Origin: Malachius bipustulatus
Lineage: Eukaryota; Arthropoda; Insecta; Coleoptera; Melyridae
DNA: 64,000 bases
Assembly (NCBI GenBank): GCA_910589415.1
Contig: OU342630.1
Coordinates: 72,412,186-72,476,185 of the forward strand
Reading direction: 5' to 3'
The translations under genes and the position numbers were made by a program. This document shows, one piece after another, positions 9,575-20,956 of the stretch (position 1 is its first letter; the number at the start of each line of letters is the position of its first letter). Below the pieces are notes generated by a model, which was not told where the DNA came from, searched no databases, and saw nothing but the letters and a program-made list of their open reading frames with translations.

Positions 9575-10819
9575 TGCTCAGTTTATCTAGAGACATGGGA
9601 ATATATTCAAAACTCTGCATCGGATCAAAACCAGTCGCCAATGAAAGTTGTTGTCTGGAAGAGGCACATCCAATTATACCAAAATTGACTTCCCTACCAC
9701 CATTTCCTAGGGGTGTGAGGGGGTAAATTTGGAATCTTAAATAGGAACCCTTATTTTTATTGCAGATTCGGATTGTACGCCTAAAAATACGTGGGAAATT
9801 TCTCCCTTTTCCCCTCTTTCCCCCACATGTTGAGGGTGACGGTGTAAATTTGAATTTTGGTTAGCAACCCTTATTTTTATAGCAGATTCAAATTCTATGA
9901 CCGAAAATACGTAAGGTTTGTCTGTAACATTGTTTTTAGATTCATGACAGATGAAGCTGTAATCGAGGAAAACCAAATTTGCTAAAAAGCCGTTGAAAAA
10001 TTGGTCCATCGCGAGAATTACACACCATACCAGAATAATAAAAGCAGGTGTCCGCGATATTTTTGACCTCCGTCCTCTCCTAACGGTAGGAAAGAGAATT
10101 GTGTCCAAATCTTCAATGGGAAACTTCTTTTTTTTTATAGCAAATCGGGGTTTTCCAGGACAAAATCTATTGATTTGACTTATTTGTATTGTTGTAAGTT
10201 CTTAATGGCAGGCGCTGCAATGACAAGCATTTTGTTTTTTTTTTGTTTGTATTCTGAGGAACAGACAAATTATATCTGGAACAGAGGAGGGGGGAGGTCA
10301 TTTTTGGCGTCAATCACTATCTCAATTCTCAATAATATCGCGGTCATTTTTACTTTTATTACAGGTGTGTGTATTTCTCGCGACATAACAATTTTTCAAC
10401 GGCTTATTTTGACTAAATATGTTTTTTCCCCCATTACAGCGCCATCTATCATGAATAAAATGGTTACAGACAAATCCTACATATTTTCTGTCGTAAAATC
10501 TGAATCTGCTATTAAAATAAGGATTGCCAACCAAAATTCAAATTTACACCGGCTTCCCTACATGGGGGGAAAGGAGGGAGCAATTTCTTACGTACTTTTA
10601 GGCGTAAAATCCGAATCTGCAATAAAAATACGGGTTCCTATATAAGATTCCAAAGACTCCAACCCCTAGGAAGTTGGGCTAGAGGGGCCAAGTTTAGTAT
10701 AATTGGATGTGCCCCTTGCAGACAAACAACTTTCATTTGTGAGTTGTTTTGATCCGATGAGTAGTTTTATATAATATATTATATTCCCATGTCTCCAGAT
10801 AAACTGAGCATCCTGTATA
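9575..10819. repeat. Long imperfect palindrome (about 1.2 kb)
   Basis: The left arm (CTCAGTTTATCTAGAGACAT near 9578) matches inverted the right arm ending with CTGAGCATCCTGTATA near 10819. Matching continues inward through TCCAATTATACCAAA / TTAGTATAATTGGA and TTCATGACAGATG / CATCTATCATGAA to a centre near 10200. The 123- and 156-codon frames in it are products of the arms and show no known domain. A shorter relative is at 45020-45335. Confidence 0.7.
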
Positions 10820-11762
10820 TAGAGACGACCAGATAATAGAACCGTATTTAAGCTTGAGCAGAATGAAGGTATGAAATAGAGTTGCGAGTGTAGTAACTGT
10901 ATTCATCATAAAAGCAAATAGGTACTGTTTTGAATATCGCTAGAAAGTTCCAAGGGAAAGGATGTTTAAAAGTTGAAAATGCATGGCTACCACTTTTATA
11001 AAAACATGAGTGAAAAAAAAACGCTAGACTGTAAAACGACATAAAACGAATGTAACTTTTTAAAAGTTACTTGACCGAAAAAAGCAATAAATATAAAATT
11101 TTGTGTTCGTTCGTATTATTCTCCTCAAGTCGATTTAAAACTTTCAACTGAAAAAAAATACTTTTTTCCGATTCCGTCGTTAACCGGCTGTATTGTACAT
11201 GGCATCTCATCGCAAATTTGTGGTAACTTAATATTCAGAGTAAGTAAATTCAGGAGCAGATATAACGAAACCCTTTACCAAAGTCTCCTATTAAGTTTTC
11301 TGGAAGTAACAGGAAATCCTTCTACCCCATTAATCTGACTGTATTCCGAGCATGCACACAGCTTGGAGCCTGACATTTCCAAATAGGAAGTGAACGCTTT
11401 TTTAATGTACTCTAATCGATTTTCTCTGTCCAGGTAAGAGCTTGTTTATTCTTAACAAAAAACTCCCCGTCGGTTTGAAAGCCCTCTCTATGGGCACTCG
11501 AAAAGCACACACTTTACCTATTTTATTAAACATTTAAAGCTCACAGCAGAGATTAATCCATCAGGAAGTGCTTCCGATACTTCCTGCTGTTTGCATTTTG
11601 AATAAAACGTGATCGCGATGAAATGATGGAGCCTCTCACTGGAGTGCTATTCAAACAGCTCCAAATCAAGTCAAGAATTCACGAAACTTGGTTGATATTA
11701 AAATTTTTGTTTACTTATTTAGCAATGCAGTTTTTACGAGAAAAATAATAGAAATATAGATA
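10820..11762. other. No recognised feature
   Basis: AT-rich DNA with short chance frames only. It forms the left flank of the non-LTR insertion at 11775. Confidence 0.5.
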
Positions 11763-11774
11763 TAGGGTAGCTAG
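11763..11774. repeat. Left target-site duplication of non-LTR element
   Basis: TAGGGTAGCTAG here is repeated exactly at 17507-17518 and brackets the retrotransposon, as target-primed insertion would produce. Confidence 0.85.
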
Positions 11775-12715
11775 CAACCTCCCTCCCGGAGGCTGCCAGG
11801 CTCGCAAAATTGCTTAGTGCCTCAAAACGCAACGAAATAGGCTCGATCAAGAAAGAGAACGGAACCTGGACAGAAACGGAGGAGGAGACAATTGAGCACC
11901 TCCTCAGAATCCACTTCCCGGGAACAGACCAAGTCGACCCAGAGAGGCGGGCGGAGCCAACCTCGGACTGGCAGCTAGCCGAAAATCTGGTAAACGACGA
12001 GGTCATACGAAGGGTAAGCAAAGAGTTCCGTCCATACAAGACAGCAGGACCTGATGGCATTTTCCCAGCATTGCTGCAGGCGGGCCTGGAAACGATTCTC
12101 CCCAGCGTGAGAAACATATTCCGGGCTAGCCTAGCAACGGGATATGTGCCCCAGGCATGGAGGAAAGCAAATGTGGTCTTCATTCCCAAACAAGGAAAAG
12201 AGGACTACACTTTAGCTAAGTCATTCAGGCCTATCAGTCTGACATCCTTCATGCTGAAAATGCTAGAAAGGATAGTCGACAGATACCTGATAGAAAACAC
12301 ACTGCGTGAGTTCCCGTTTCACAGGGGTCAACATGCTTACCTGAAGCAAAGATCCACGGAAACTGCTCTACACGCAGTGACTAGAGAAATTGAAAAAGCG
12401 CTGCATCACGGGAACTGGGCCTTGGCCATTTTCTTTGATGTGGAAGGCGCTTTTGACAAGGCAAGAACAAGAACCATATGCACAGAGCTGCAATCCAGGG
12501 GTACCCCCCCGGTCCTGATTAACTGGATTGCTTCAGCGATCGAAAGCAGGCAGGTGTCGTCGGGTGCGGGAGAAGTTCGAGTGGGCATTGCGGTGAGTGG
12601 TGGATGCCCCCAAGGCAGCTGCCTATCACCTCACCTGTGGTGCCTGATTATGGACGGCCTCCTAAAGCGCCTGACAGATTGTCAAGAGGGCACTAGGGGA
12701 GAATTAGGAATCAGG
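11775..12715 (+). pseudogene. Non-LTR reverse transcriptase, N-terminal half
   Basis: The frame is open from the truncated 5' edge (LATSLPEAARLAKLLSASKR). It carries KTAGPDGIFPALLQAG near 12041-12086, KSFRPISLTSFMLKMLERI near 12220-12275, motif A AIFFDVEGAFDKA near 12426-12462, and motif B SGGCPQGSCLSPHLWCL near 12597-12645. The first available ATG is 11810, but the element is 5'-truncated so this is not a native start. Translation continues into the insertion and stops at 12896-12898, giving a 362-residue frame whose last ~60 residues are not RT. Motif C and everything after it lie beyond the insertion at 15754. Confidence 0.85.
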
Positions 12716-15700
12716 TATTATATTATTTTATTAGGATCTAGTAAAGATAACAATAACAAATTAAAAGTTATTCAGGCCAACACACGAACTACTTACCGCA
12801 AAGTTTATTTGTTATGGTCGATCAACGTGCAAGCTTGCAATTACTCAAGACACGAGCCATATTTTGGAGATATGTTATTATTACAAGCAAGTAATTGAAG
12901 GCAGTGTAACAAGGCCGTGCCAGAATTGAGAAATGCAGACTTGCACTTTTCGAGCTCGCACGTGGACTTTGATCTAGCAAAGACACCAGAAACGAGGGCG
13001 ACAGACGTGATGACGGGGGGGGAAGTAATAAAAGGTTTGGTCGGTCGCGCCTCGGGAGTTCGGACCCGGGGGGACTCCGTAGTAGTCGGATCCAGGGGTA
13101 CGCGAAGCTCGCGAAAGGGGTGAGTTAAGTTGGTGTGTTGCGCCTTTGCCTTGTGGACCTACGTAAATCAGCCCGCCAAAAACCGAGAATTGGGTCATCT
13201 GGTCTCCACTCCGGACAAGCCGGCGGACGAGCACGAGTTACCCTGAGAATAAGAATGTTGATGTAAGTACCATTTTATTTATATTGTTGGAATCATCTCA
13301 GGAGGGAACTAGGTGCTAACATTCCAGGACACTCAGTGTTGTGTACTGCCCCCTTTTAGAAATCATAACAATTGTCATAGTATTGTACGAATTTATAATA
13401 AATCAGTGGGGACCCCCCGAGCGGGAGGTAATTGTATTATTTTTTGAGTTAAATAAATTGAATGATTTTGTACTCTGTGTTCCCATTTACCCCCCTACAT
13501 TCAAAATAAACAGCTACGTCCCGCGCCACGCGCGACATATGGTGGAGGCGCCTTGCTTGATCTCGGGGGATAAATTTCCTCATAAATTTTTCCCTTTTGT
13601 TTTCTTCTAAAAAATAAAAATATATAGGTGTGTTTGTTATATGCATATATACAGTAATAAGTATACAGGAAAAAAGGGGGCACTGAGTACTGGAAATAAG
13701 TGTCAAATGGAATGTTTACAGCTGGTTCGGTAACAGAGACTTGCTGAATAATTATTTAGGTGTTAGCTTAGTGATTTAATTATTACCCAAGTCATTCACT
13801 CATAAAGAGGACAACACACCAGTCACCTAGATTTGCCGTAACGCAAAGTCAGGGAGTTTCCATAGCGCACTAGCCGGAGTAATATCAGGTTTCATGTTTT
13901 CCTTTCTGATGAATGATTTGCCGGTAGTAATCGTCAGCTAGAATTTTTTATAATATTTGTAGTTATTTACCTCCGAGAGAATCTTTTTTTATTTTATTAC
14001 TTTATCCATTTATTGCTGATTTCGCTAATTATGCATGTTGTTAAAATTTAAAGAAGTCCGTTTTGATATAAATGAACTTATTTATGAATAATCGTGGTCC
14101 TTAAATCTGCCTTAATTACGCCGCTTAGATATATTTATCAACACAAAAGGACCTCATTTCTGGATTTTTTTTTTCTTATGAGTCAATGGTTTGATAAATT
14201 TATAATCCCCCTATGGAAAAGGTGATCTGAGTAGGATTAAGTATTATTAGTCAGGTACCTACATGATGCCAATTGCGGACATATTCGCCAATGTTGTATC
14301 TGTAAATATGCTAACAGGGTAAATGTCTTCCGAAAAGCCATTTACGAGACAGGAGGCTATCAAATTAAGACTTGAGAATATACAGGTTCTGACACAAGAG
14401 CGCGAGAGCCCATTCGCTAGAAGCGCGAAATTACAAAGGTCTCCACCAGCAGCGTCAAGCACTAGACGCGATACCCCTTCCAACACCAGGAGTAAAGGAA
14501 TTTTCTTTGGCGAGGACTTTTCGCGACAATCCACAGAGGATAACACAGTAGTGGAAACAAGAGACGCGGAATCAGGATCCGCACAACCCCCCGAACAAAC
14601 AAACCAATCGGTAGTAGAAACGGGGACTGAAGAGTCAGAAGAGGAAATAATAAATAGCAACGCTAATTTAGACCTTGGTCAAGAGGATTCAGCTAGGATA
14701 AATACGCAAAATCAACAAACACATCAGCATCCGGCTACCATGGCGAACACAACGCTACGCCAAGCGTTGACAGAGTTGAAAGCAGTAACGCCAAAATTCA
14801 TCTGCCCAGAGACCTACAACCCGGCTGTGGGAAATTCGTCCTCATTTATAAAAAATTATGAGAGAACGGCCTTAGCGAACGGCTGGGATGACCCCCACAA
14901 AATGAACTATTTTGGCACCTTCTTGGAAGGAGCTGCTAGCGTATGGTTTGAGATGTATAAGAAGATTGATGAAAATCAAAACAAAACCTGGCAAAACATA
15001 TCAGCCGACTTCGAAAAGGAATTTGGTAATGGAGACACGAAGAGAGGTATCGAAAACAAGTTGTATCGCAGAAGACAGGCAGAGGGTGAGCCCGTTAAGT
15101 CGTACTACTACGACTTGAAAACGTTGTTCTACGAATACGACCCCAACCTCAACATCGAAGAATTTAGGAGATTTTTCGAAAATGGCCTTCACCACTCGCA
15201 ATATACAGCCTATAGGCTATTATTAGAGGACAACATGTCGTGGGAAAAGTTCAAGAAAATTATCATCAAACTGGATGACATATCACAAAGTGGTGCGCAC
15301 ACGAGAATCTGGCAGCCAGAGACGACGCCAGACTTTAGGGGAAGACAAGCGAACGAAGGTCAACGAACAATGGGGGAGCGTTCGAGCTATAGGCAGGAGT
15401 ACCTCCGAAACAATCAGGACCAGACACAAGGAGTATGGAACTCGTTTCAACAGAGCCCATGTATGCCTCAGTGGGGCCCAATGAACCAGTTTGGCATGCC
15501 ATTACCTTTCCACCAAGTTGGAGGACCACATAGTATGTGGACACCGATCGGTACGATGCCGAATACAATGAATAATCATTACCCACAACAATGGCAAAAA
15601 CCAGACAATAATCACTTTTGGAAAAACCAAAACGACAGAGGCAGGTATTCAAAAGAACAACACAGGGATCAGCACCAGCAAAGAAGCAACCGACCGCCGA

Positions 15701-15753
15701 AGGAAAAATATACAAACAATTCAAGGCGGACGACGGACGGCAGACCGATATTA
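12716..15753 (+). mobile_element. LTR-retrotransposon-like insertion: LTR/leader plus gag
   Basis: This segment separates RT motif B from motif C of the host element. It contains a GC-rich LTR-like region with poly(A) signals, where TGTTATTATT (12873) to GCGACA (13537) could be one LTR; then TGGTGGAGGCGCC (13540), placed like a primer-binding site; a ~780-base leader; and a gag frame from 14323. No pol and no second LTR follow, so the insertion is internally deleted. TATTA occurs at both edges (12716-12720 and 15749-15753) and may be a target duplication, but joining the edges at TATTA would put the RT halves out of frame by one base, so the exact junctions are uncertain. Confidence 0.6.
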
Positions 15754-17418
15754 GAGGTCACTAGGGACGGACTGTATGCACAGGCATACGCTGACGATGG
15801 GCTGGTTCTAGTAACCGGCCAATTCCTAAGCGTGGTCTGCGATCGCATGCAGAGTGCATGTAAGATAATTGAAAAATGGTGTGAAGAGGCGGGGCTGACC
15901 ATCAACCCCGAAAAGACCGACATGGTCCTCTTCACAAGGAAAAGGGATAAAAGAGGATTCAAACCACCCAGGCTGTTTGGCAAACTCCTAACTCTTAGTG
16001 GGGAGGCCAAATACCTTGGAATGGTACTAGACGAAAAGCTGACCTGGAAGCCACAGATTGACAGAATAGTCACAAAAACTGTGTCATCTCTATGGCAGCT
16101 AAGAGGGACAATAGGCAAGGTGTGGGGGCTAAAACCGAAGATAATGCACTGGTTATACACGGCCATCATCAGACCGAGAATCAGTTATGGTTCGGTGGTC
16201 TGGTGGAAAACAACCACAAGCAATACCGTTGCAAACAGGCTGGCTAAACTCCAACGGCTCGCCAGTTTGCTAATAACAAGTGCAATGAGAACCACACCGT
16301 CAGCAGCCCTGAATGTCATTCTGGAGCTGCCACCGCTTCCCATTTGGATAAAAGGGGAGGCCATGGCGGCCCACCTAAGAATGCGTGATTCGCGACTATT
16401 TAAAGGCGGAGGTTATAAAGGACACACAGAGATAGCCAAGGTTGCCGAGGTGGAGATACCAATCTCAAACCTTATGTCTACCTCAAAAACAAGAAACAAC
16501 AGAGAAAACAAGAAATTTACCCTGCAAATTCCTGAAAAGGAAAAGTGGGAAAAAAGGGAGGTAGCCTTCGAACCAGGAGGACTAGTCTGTTTCACAGACG
16601 GCTCCAGGAACAAAAATGGCCACGTAGGAGCGGGGCTCTACCTGGCTGGACGGAAACTGGGAAGATCCTACCCTCTTGGGTCCACCGCAACCGTCTTCCA
16701 GGCGGAGATTTATGCCATCCTGCAAGCAGCTAGACTGGAGCAGATAACAGAAGCCGGGGAACTGACGATATACATATGCACGGATAGTCAGGCCGCCGCA
16801 AAAGCGCTGGGCACACACGGAACCAACTCCCCACTGGTCCAGGAGTGTGTCGAGGCGCTGAACAGACTGGCGGACAGAAAATCGGTGCATATCGTGTGGG
16901 TTCCCGCACACTCAGGTGTACCAGGTAATGAGCTAGCAGATCAATACGCGAAGCTCGGGACCAGGGAAACCTTTTGTGGGCCGGAGCCCGTCCTGGGTCT
17001 GACCAAAAATCTTCTCAAAGAATCTATAAAAGAATGGACTCGCAAGGGTTTAGAGAACCACTGGGAAACAGCACCAGGCTGCAGACAGGCCAGGCTGTTT
17101 CTGGCTGGTCCGATCGGAAACAGATGGACCAGCATGTCCAGAATGAACCGGAGGGAACTCAGACTACTAGTCGGGGTTCTCACCGGTCACAGCAGTCTGA
17201 ACAGACACCTGCAAGTGATGGGGGTCACTCGGGACCCGGTCTGCCCTAAATGCGGAATGGATGACGAGGACTCCCACCATTATGTGGGCGTATGCGAAGT
17301 ATACAGTAACCTCAGGCTCAACATCTTTGGGTCTGAGGAGCTACAAGAGGAAGAAATGAAACTCCTCTCATACAACAACCTTCTGGCCTTTATTAAAAGG
17401 TCGGGGAGGTTCGAGTAG
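14323..17418 (+). CDS. Chimeric ORF: LTR-element Gag fused to RT C-terminal half, RNase H and CCHC finger
   Basis: This single 1031-codon frame has no stop. Residues 1-476 are Gag-like: an acidic, low-complexity N-terminus; a capsid-like domain around 150-330 with NYERTALANGWDD, YFGTFLEGAASVWF and EFRRFFENGL; and a Met/Gln/Pro-rich tail ending in basic RSNRPPKEKY. From residue 477 it continues as the non-LTR RT: YADD at 489-492, thumb with IIRPRISYGSVVWW, RNase H residues Asp759, Glu795, Asp821 and Asp873, and a CPKCG...HH...C finger (Cys974, Cys977, His985, Cys991). RT motifs A and B are missing from this frame, so it cannot be an active polymerase, although RNase H looks intact. The fusion arose by insertion; whether the in-frame join is more than chance is open. 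Confidence 0.82.
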   Translation: MSSEKPFTRQEAIKLRLENIQVLTQERESPFARSAKLQRSPPAASSTRRDTPSNTRSKGIFFGEDFSRQSTEDNTVVETRDAESGSAQPPEQTNQSVVETGTEESEEEIINSNANLDLGQEDSARINTQNQQTHQHPATMANTTLRQALTELKAVTPKFICPETYNPAVGNSSSFIKNYERTALANGWDDPHKMNYFGTFLEGAASVWFEMYKKIDENQNKTWQNISADFEKEFGNGDTKRGIENKLYRRRQAEGEPVKSYYYDLKTLFYEYDPNLNIEEFRRFFENGLHHSQYTAYRLLLEDNMSWEKFKKIIIKLDDISQSGAHTRIWQPETTPDFRGRQANEGQRTMGERSSYRQEYLRNNQDQTQGVWNSFQQSPCMPQWGPMNQFGMPLPFHQVGGPHSMWTPIGTMPNTMNNHYPQQWQKPDNNHFWKNQNDRGRYSKEQHRDQHQQRSNRPPKEKYTNNSRRTTDGRPILEVTRDGLYAQAYADDGLVLVTGQFLSVVCDRMQSACKIIEKWCEEAGLTINPEKTDMVLFTRKRDKRGFKPPRLFGKLLTLSGEAKYLGMVLDEKLTWKPQIDRIVTKTVSSLWQLRGTIGKVWGLKPKIMHWLYTAIIRPRISYGSVVWWKTTTSNTVANRLAKLQRLASLLITSAMRTTPSAALNVILELPPLPIWIKGEAMAAHLRMRDSRLFKGGGYKGHTEIAKVAEVEIPISNLMSTSKTRNNRENKKFTLQIPEKEKWEKREVAFEPGGLVCFTDGSRNKNGHVGAGLYLAGRKLGRSYPLGSTATVFQAEIYAILQAARLEQITEAGELTIYICTDSQAAAKALGTHGTNSPLVQECVEALNRLADRKSVHIVWVPAHSGVPGNELADQYAKLGTRETFCGPEPVLGLTKNLLKESIKEWTRKGLENHWETAPGCRQARLFLAGPIGNRWTSMSRMNRRELRLLVGVLTGHSSLNRHLQVMGVTRDPVCPKCGMDDEDSHHYVGVCEVYSNLRLNIFGSEELQEEEMKLLSYNNLLAFIKRSGRFE

Positions 17419-17506
17419 GAGTTTCACCATGGTTCGGGTAAGGCGAAAAGGGCCCTCGGTGGCCTAGTCGCTTGGGGTGTACCACCCCTACCCACCATAC
17501 TACTAC

Positions 17507-17518
17507 TAGGGTAGCTAG
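17507..17518. repeat. Right target-site duplication of non-LTR element
   Basis: This is an exact copy of TAGGGTAGCTAG at 11763-11774, directly after the TACTACTAC tail. Confidence 0.85.
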
Positions 17519-19170
17519 AAAGAAGTCTGGCAACGGTCCAATAAATCTTCCAGTTTTGAGTTTCGAAAAAATACAAAAACGAGACAATTTTATAACTTAA
17601 TTTACTTTTTATTTTTGTGCGCTTAGCTCTGTAATGATGACATTGTATATTTTTTTAATTATAACTAGTATATTATTACATTTTCAGATTGTCTGGAAAA
17701 ATCCAATATAGGAATGGTTTTTACAATTTATAATCTACCTTCCTCTGCAACTTATTCTGGATATTTTAGTTTTTTAATAAATTTTTCTAATAAAGTTAGC
17801 TTCAAAGCAGCAAGGCACTAACAGTGTGAATACTGTTGCGTACATTTGAATCACTGGTAGGTGGTACCCCTATATTTATTACGCGACCAACAATACACAA
17901 ATGTGCAAATGTTTACATTTACATACTTAAAAATACCGTATACCTAAATACAACAACATCGGAAAATACAACAACATCGGATCTTCACTACCTTATCAAA
18001 TCGGAAATTCTGAGTTAATTTGGTTCATACGATTGACAGTTGCGACTGCTCGTGAAGATCCATCCATTCTTTGATATGTCGCAATGGCGGCTCACTAAAA
18101 TTGTAAACTGATTAATAAAACAAACAATACAATACAATAATAGTTCCAATTGTTTGAAAAAGAAGATGAGAAACATATTGCTGAAATTTTTGGTAAGTAT
18201 TGCAAATGGATGATTTTACATTAAAAAATTTTTATTTATACGTAAAGCAATGTCCTGCAGGGATATTATAGCTGGAAACAATAGAAAAATGAGATAGAAA
18301 ATAGATACAATGGATCAGATCCGCTTGTGGTAAAACAGCATCCTCGGATCAGATTCACCGTCGCCGGTCTATTCACAACCTTCTAACGGACTTGATCCCC
18401 GATTCCAGATCCTCCACACACGAACTAACTTTTTAGCGGATTCGATCCGAGAAGGACCAAATAGGTTAAAAAGTCCACTCACAGCAGCAATTTAAAACAA
18501 ATTTGAATACGCCGAGTTTCTTCAGGCGATTAATTTTAATATTGGGAACTCATGTTTTGTAGTAAGCCTCTTTTCGAGAGAAGTTTAAACTTTGTCGTGG
18601 AAAAGCGAAAGCCTTGGTTCTTGATGACCGTTGATTAAGTTGGTTGATAGCTTTCTGAATTAAGTTGTTTCAGATGTGATTTGCTTGGAAATACGACGTA
18701 GGTAGATCGCATATTTAGTTGGACGTCCAATTAATTGGTAGAATCTGTGCACCGCCACCGCCATTTCTAGTTGAACTAAAAGCGTGGGAGAATAGAAACC
18801 TGTGGTATGTTATTCTCCCAGGTATCTACTATAATATACTACCACTGTATTACTGAGGATGCTTTGTAGAAATAGGAAAATTCTTAATTTAATTTTTTTT
18901 AAATTTTTTAGTTTTATTTTCATCTTAAAATTAAAGTTTTCAACCTCAAAGGTCCTAGTAATCACTTTTAGTAGAATCTTATTAAATTATTTAAATTACT
19001 TACCGCACATTACTTGAATAAAATTTTTAATGTAAGTAAAATAATGCAAGTTAGAAATTTGAATTACTTAAAATCAGAAGAAGACTACCCTGTTCCATAA
19101 TAATTACACCAGTAAGTACCTACTTGATTTACATGAAGTGGAATATTAAAATATGGATATTCCTGCTGAT
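17519..19170. other. No recognised gene; small tandem duplication
   Basis: AATACAACAACATCGG is duplicated in tandem near 17947-17981. Otherwise this is AT-rich DNA with chance frames only. A GGATCAGATCCGC / GCGGATTCGATCC pair (18305-18440) suggests an old inverted repeat. Confidence 0.4.
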
Positions 19171-19172
19171 TT

Positions 19173-19425
19173 TAGAACCTTTCATGAAAACCTACACTCC
19201 ATCTGGCTCTCTTGCCACTAGTATGGAGCATGCGTTGATCGTGTACCGCATGCTGGCTTCCCTCCAAAGCCGGCCAGTGTTCCGAAGTCGCAGGTTTCAG
19301 AAGAGCGTCGCGACGTCTACCCCAGGCGGTATCGGAACGGCGCTCGCGTATGATCTCATGGCCTGTCGGCACGCAATTCAGCTATCATCTGAAGTTGGTT
19401 TTTCTTATTAAGCTGCTATTCGTAT
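19173..19425 (+). other. GC-rich exon candidate of unknown function
   Basis: The stretch is clearly richer in GC than its neighbours. It follows an acceptor-like CTGCTGATTTTAG (ending 19171) and precedes the strong donor-like ATG|GTAAGTATT at 19425-19426. One frame is open from before the acceptor to a TAA at 19409-19411 and includes SMEHALIVYRMLASLQSRPV; the minus strand also has a 66-codon frame. No domain is recognised. It could be a coding or noncoding exon, or an unrecognised repeat. Confidence 0.3.
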
Positions 19426-19429
19426 GGTA

Positions 19430-20950
19430 AGTATTTTATATGATGGATGTATTCAATTGATAAAACCTATTTTCTTCCTCTGATACAGAAATAAATAAAA
19501 TTTAAGTTAGGTGTAGGTATTATAAAGTAATATATAAGTTTTGGAATTGAAAATTTAAATCAAACCTTATTATTTTGTGATAAGACACGGTGTTTTATAC
19601 TTAATGTTAAGGAATGTTTATTGTCTAACTTAAAAGCATACTTTACTCCTGAAATTTTTTTCATTTCTTACCTATTAAAAAAAATTAAAGAAATATTCAG
19701 TTGAATTAATTTGCAATCACATTCAATGTTAGTTTTTATTTTGAATTATAAGAACTGATTAAAATGCTTGAAATATCTGCAGGTCTTTCGAAATATCTCA
19801 GGTTCCTTATGAAAATAATTTCCAAAATACCCACACAAAAAAATTAATAAATATATATTTGTAAGTCCGTATTATTATTGAAGGGAGAAATGATGTTTGT
19901 TAAGTTAAAACGCGTGTTAACTAGCAATAATTGTTTTCATTAGGACCTTTTGGTATGAATTGACTTTTCGTTGACTGCATAATGGAAAGTAAGACATGCT
20001 GAATAAATGACGATAAAGACTGTAACTAAGGACGAAAAACGACTAACCGCGGCAGGGCACTTTTCGCAGCAGGTTGCAACAATGGCGGCTTTGTTTGTTT
20101 ATAACTCTAGCATAGTAACAAAGTTCGTCATAACTTCCTTTGGTCCATATTCTTTTCTTTTGGTGGAAGTACGTAAATAGCTTGGAGTTTTCATAATGTT
20201 TTTACATCATATCTACTATATTACATTTTTGTTATTTCATATTTTACAAAACTGGGGAGAAATAATTATTTCTGGACTTGGATATTTTTAATTACTAGGC
20301 ATGGGATCAATAATTATTATCTGGCTGTTCATTTGACCTATATTGAAGATCGATATCATAAGAAAAACGAAACTTGTTTCATTAAAACTGTAATATCGTT
20401 TTTACAATATTGGTTCGTTATTTTGCAATGCCTGATGATGGGTTTTTGATGATTTCAAATTGAAGCAACATATTTAGTTCCAGCTGCGTTGTATATCTTC
20501 TACACTTTGCAACACGACAGAGTCAAAATCCATCGAAGAGGTTTTTTTAAGTGGAGAATTAATTTTGATAGACGTTTCAGTTTTAATTGCATTACAATCG
20601 GATTAAGCAGAGCGCGATACGAAAATCGTATAACGCCCTGGATTGGGGAGACAGTCTGTAATAAATCGGCTCATTAGAAGCATTTTATTGAAATAATTGA
20701 ATTCATGTCTTGCGATGCTTAAATCTTTCAGGATGAAGTTTTTGAAATTAAACGAACGAAAAAACAAGCCTTTCTATCATTCATTTGTTGAACGATTCTG
20801 GTAAACTTCAGCCACAAAAATTTACATAATTAGGGAACAATTAGATTTATTTTTAATTTATTACTTAGATGAAATTTCAGAAAATCTTTCATTAAGAAAA
20901 GAAAACAGAGTAAAAGGAAAACTTTTATTGATCCAAAATATGAATTACAT
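19430..20950. other. No recognised feature
   Basis: AT-rich DNA with short chance frames only. Confidence 0.5.
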
Positions 20951-20956
20951 TCTAAA

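Larger units (their letters stand above)
11775..17506 (+). mobile_element. 5'-truncated RNase H-bearing non-LTR retrotransposon, interrupted
   Basis: The element is bounded by a 12-bp direct repeat. It starts inside the ORF at the RT N-terminal region, without an endonuclease, and ends in a short 3' UTR (17419-17506) with a TACTACTAC tail and no poly-A. Between 12716 and 15753 it is split by LTR-retrotransposon-like DNA. Order of parts: RT fingers/palm (11775-12715), insertion, RT motif C and thumb (15754 on), RNase H, and a terminal CCHC finger. RT plus RNase H plus a CCHC tail with a short tandem 3' tail fits the LOA/I/R1-related group; the exact clade was not determined. Confidence 0.88.

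Noticed and set aside
9737..10645. Frames of 123 and 156 codons on opposite strands
   Set aside because: Both are built from the two arms of the palindrome at 9575-10819, give similar peptides because the arms are inverted copies, and show no domain.
14259..17587. Many frames on the minus strand and in other plus frames of the chimeric ORF
   Set aside because: They overlap a frame with clear Gag, RT and RNase H motifs; the shadows have no recognised domain.
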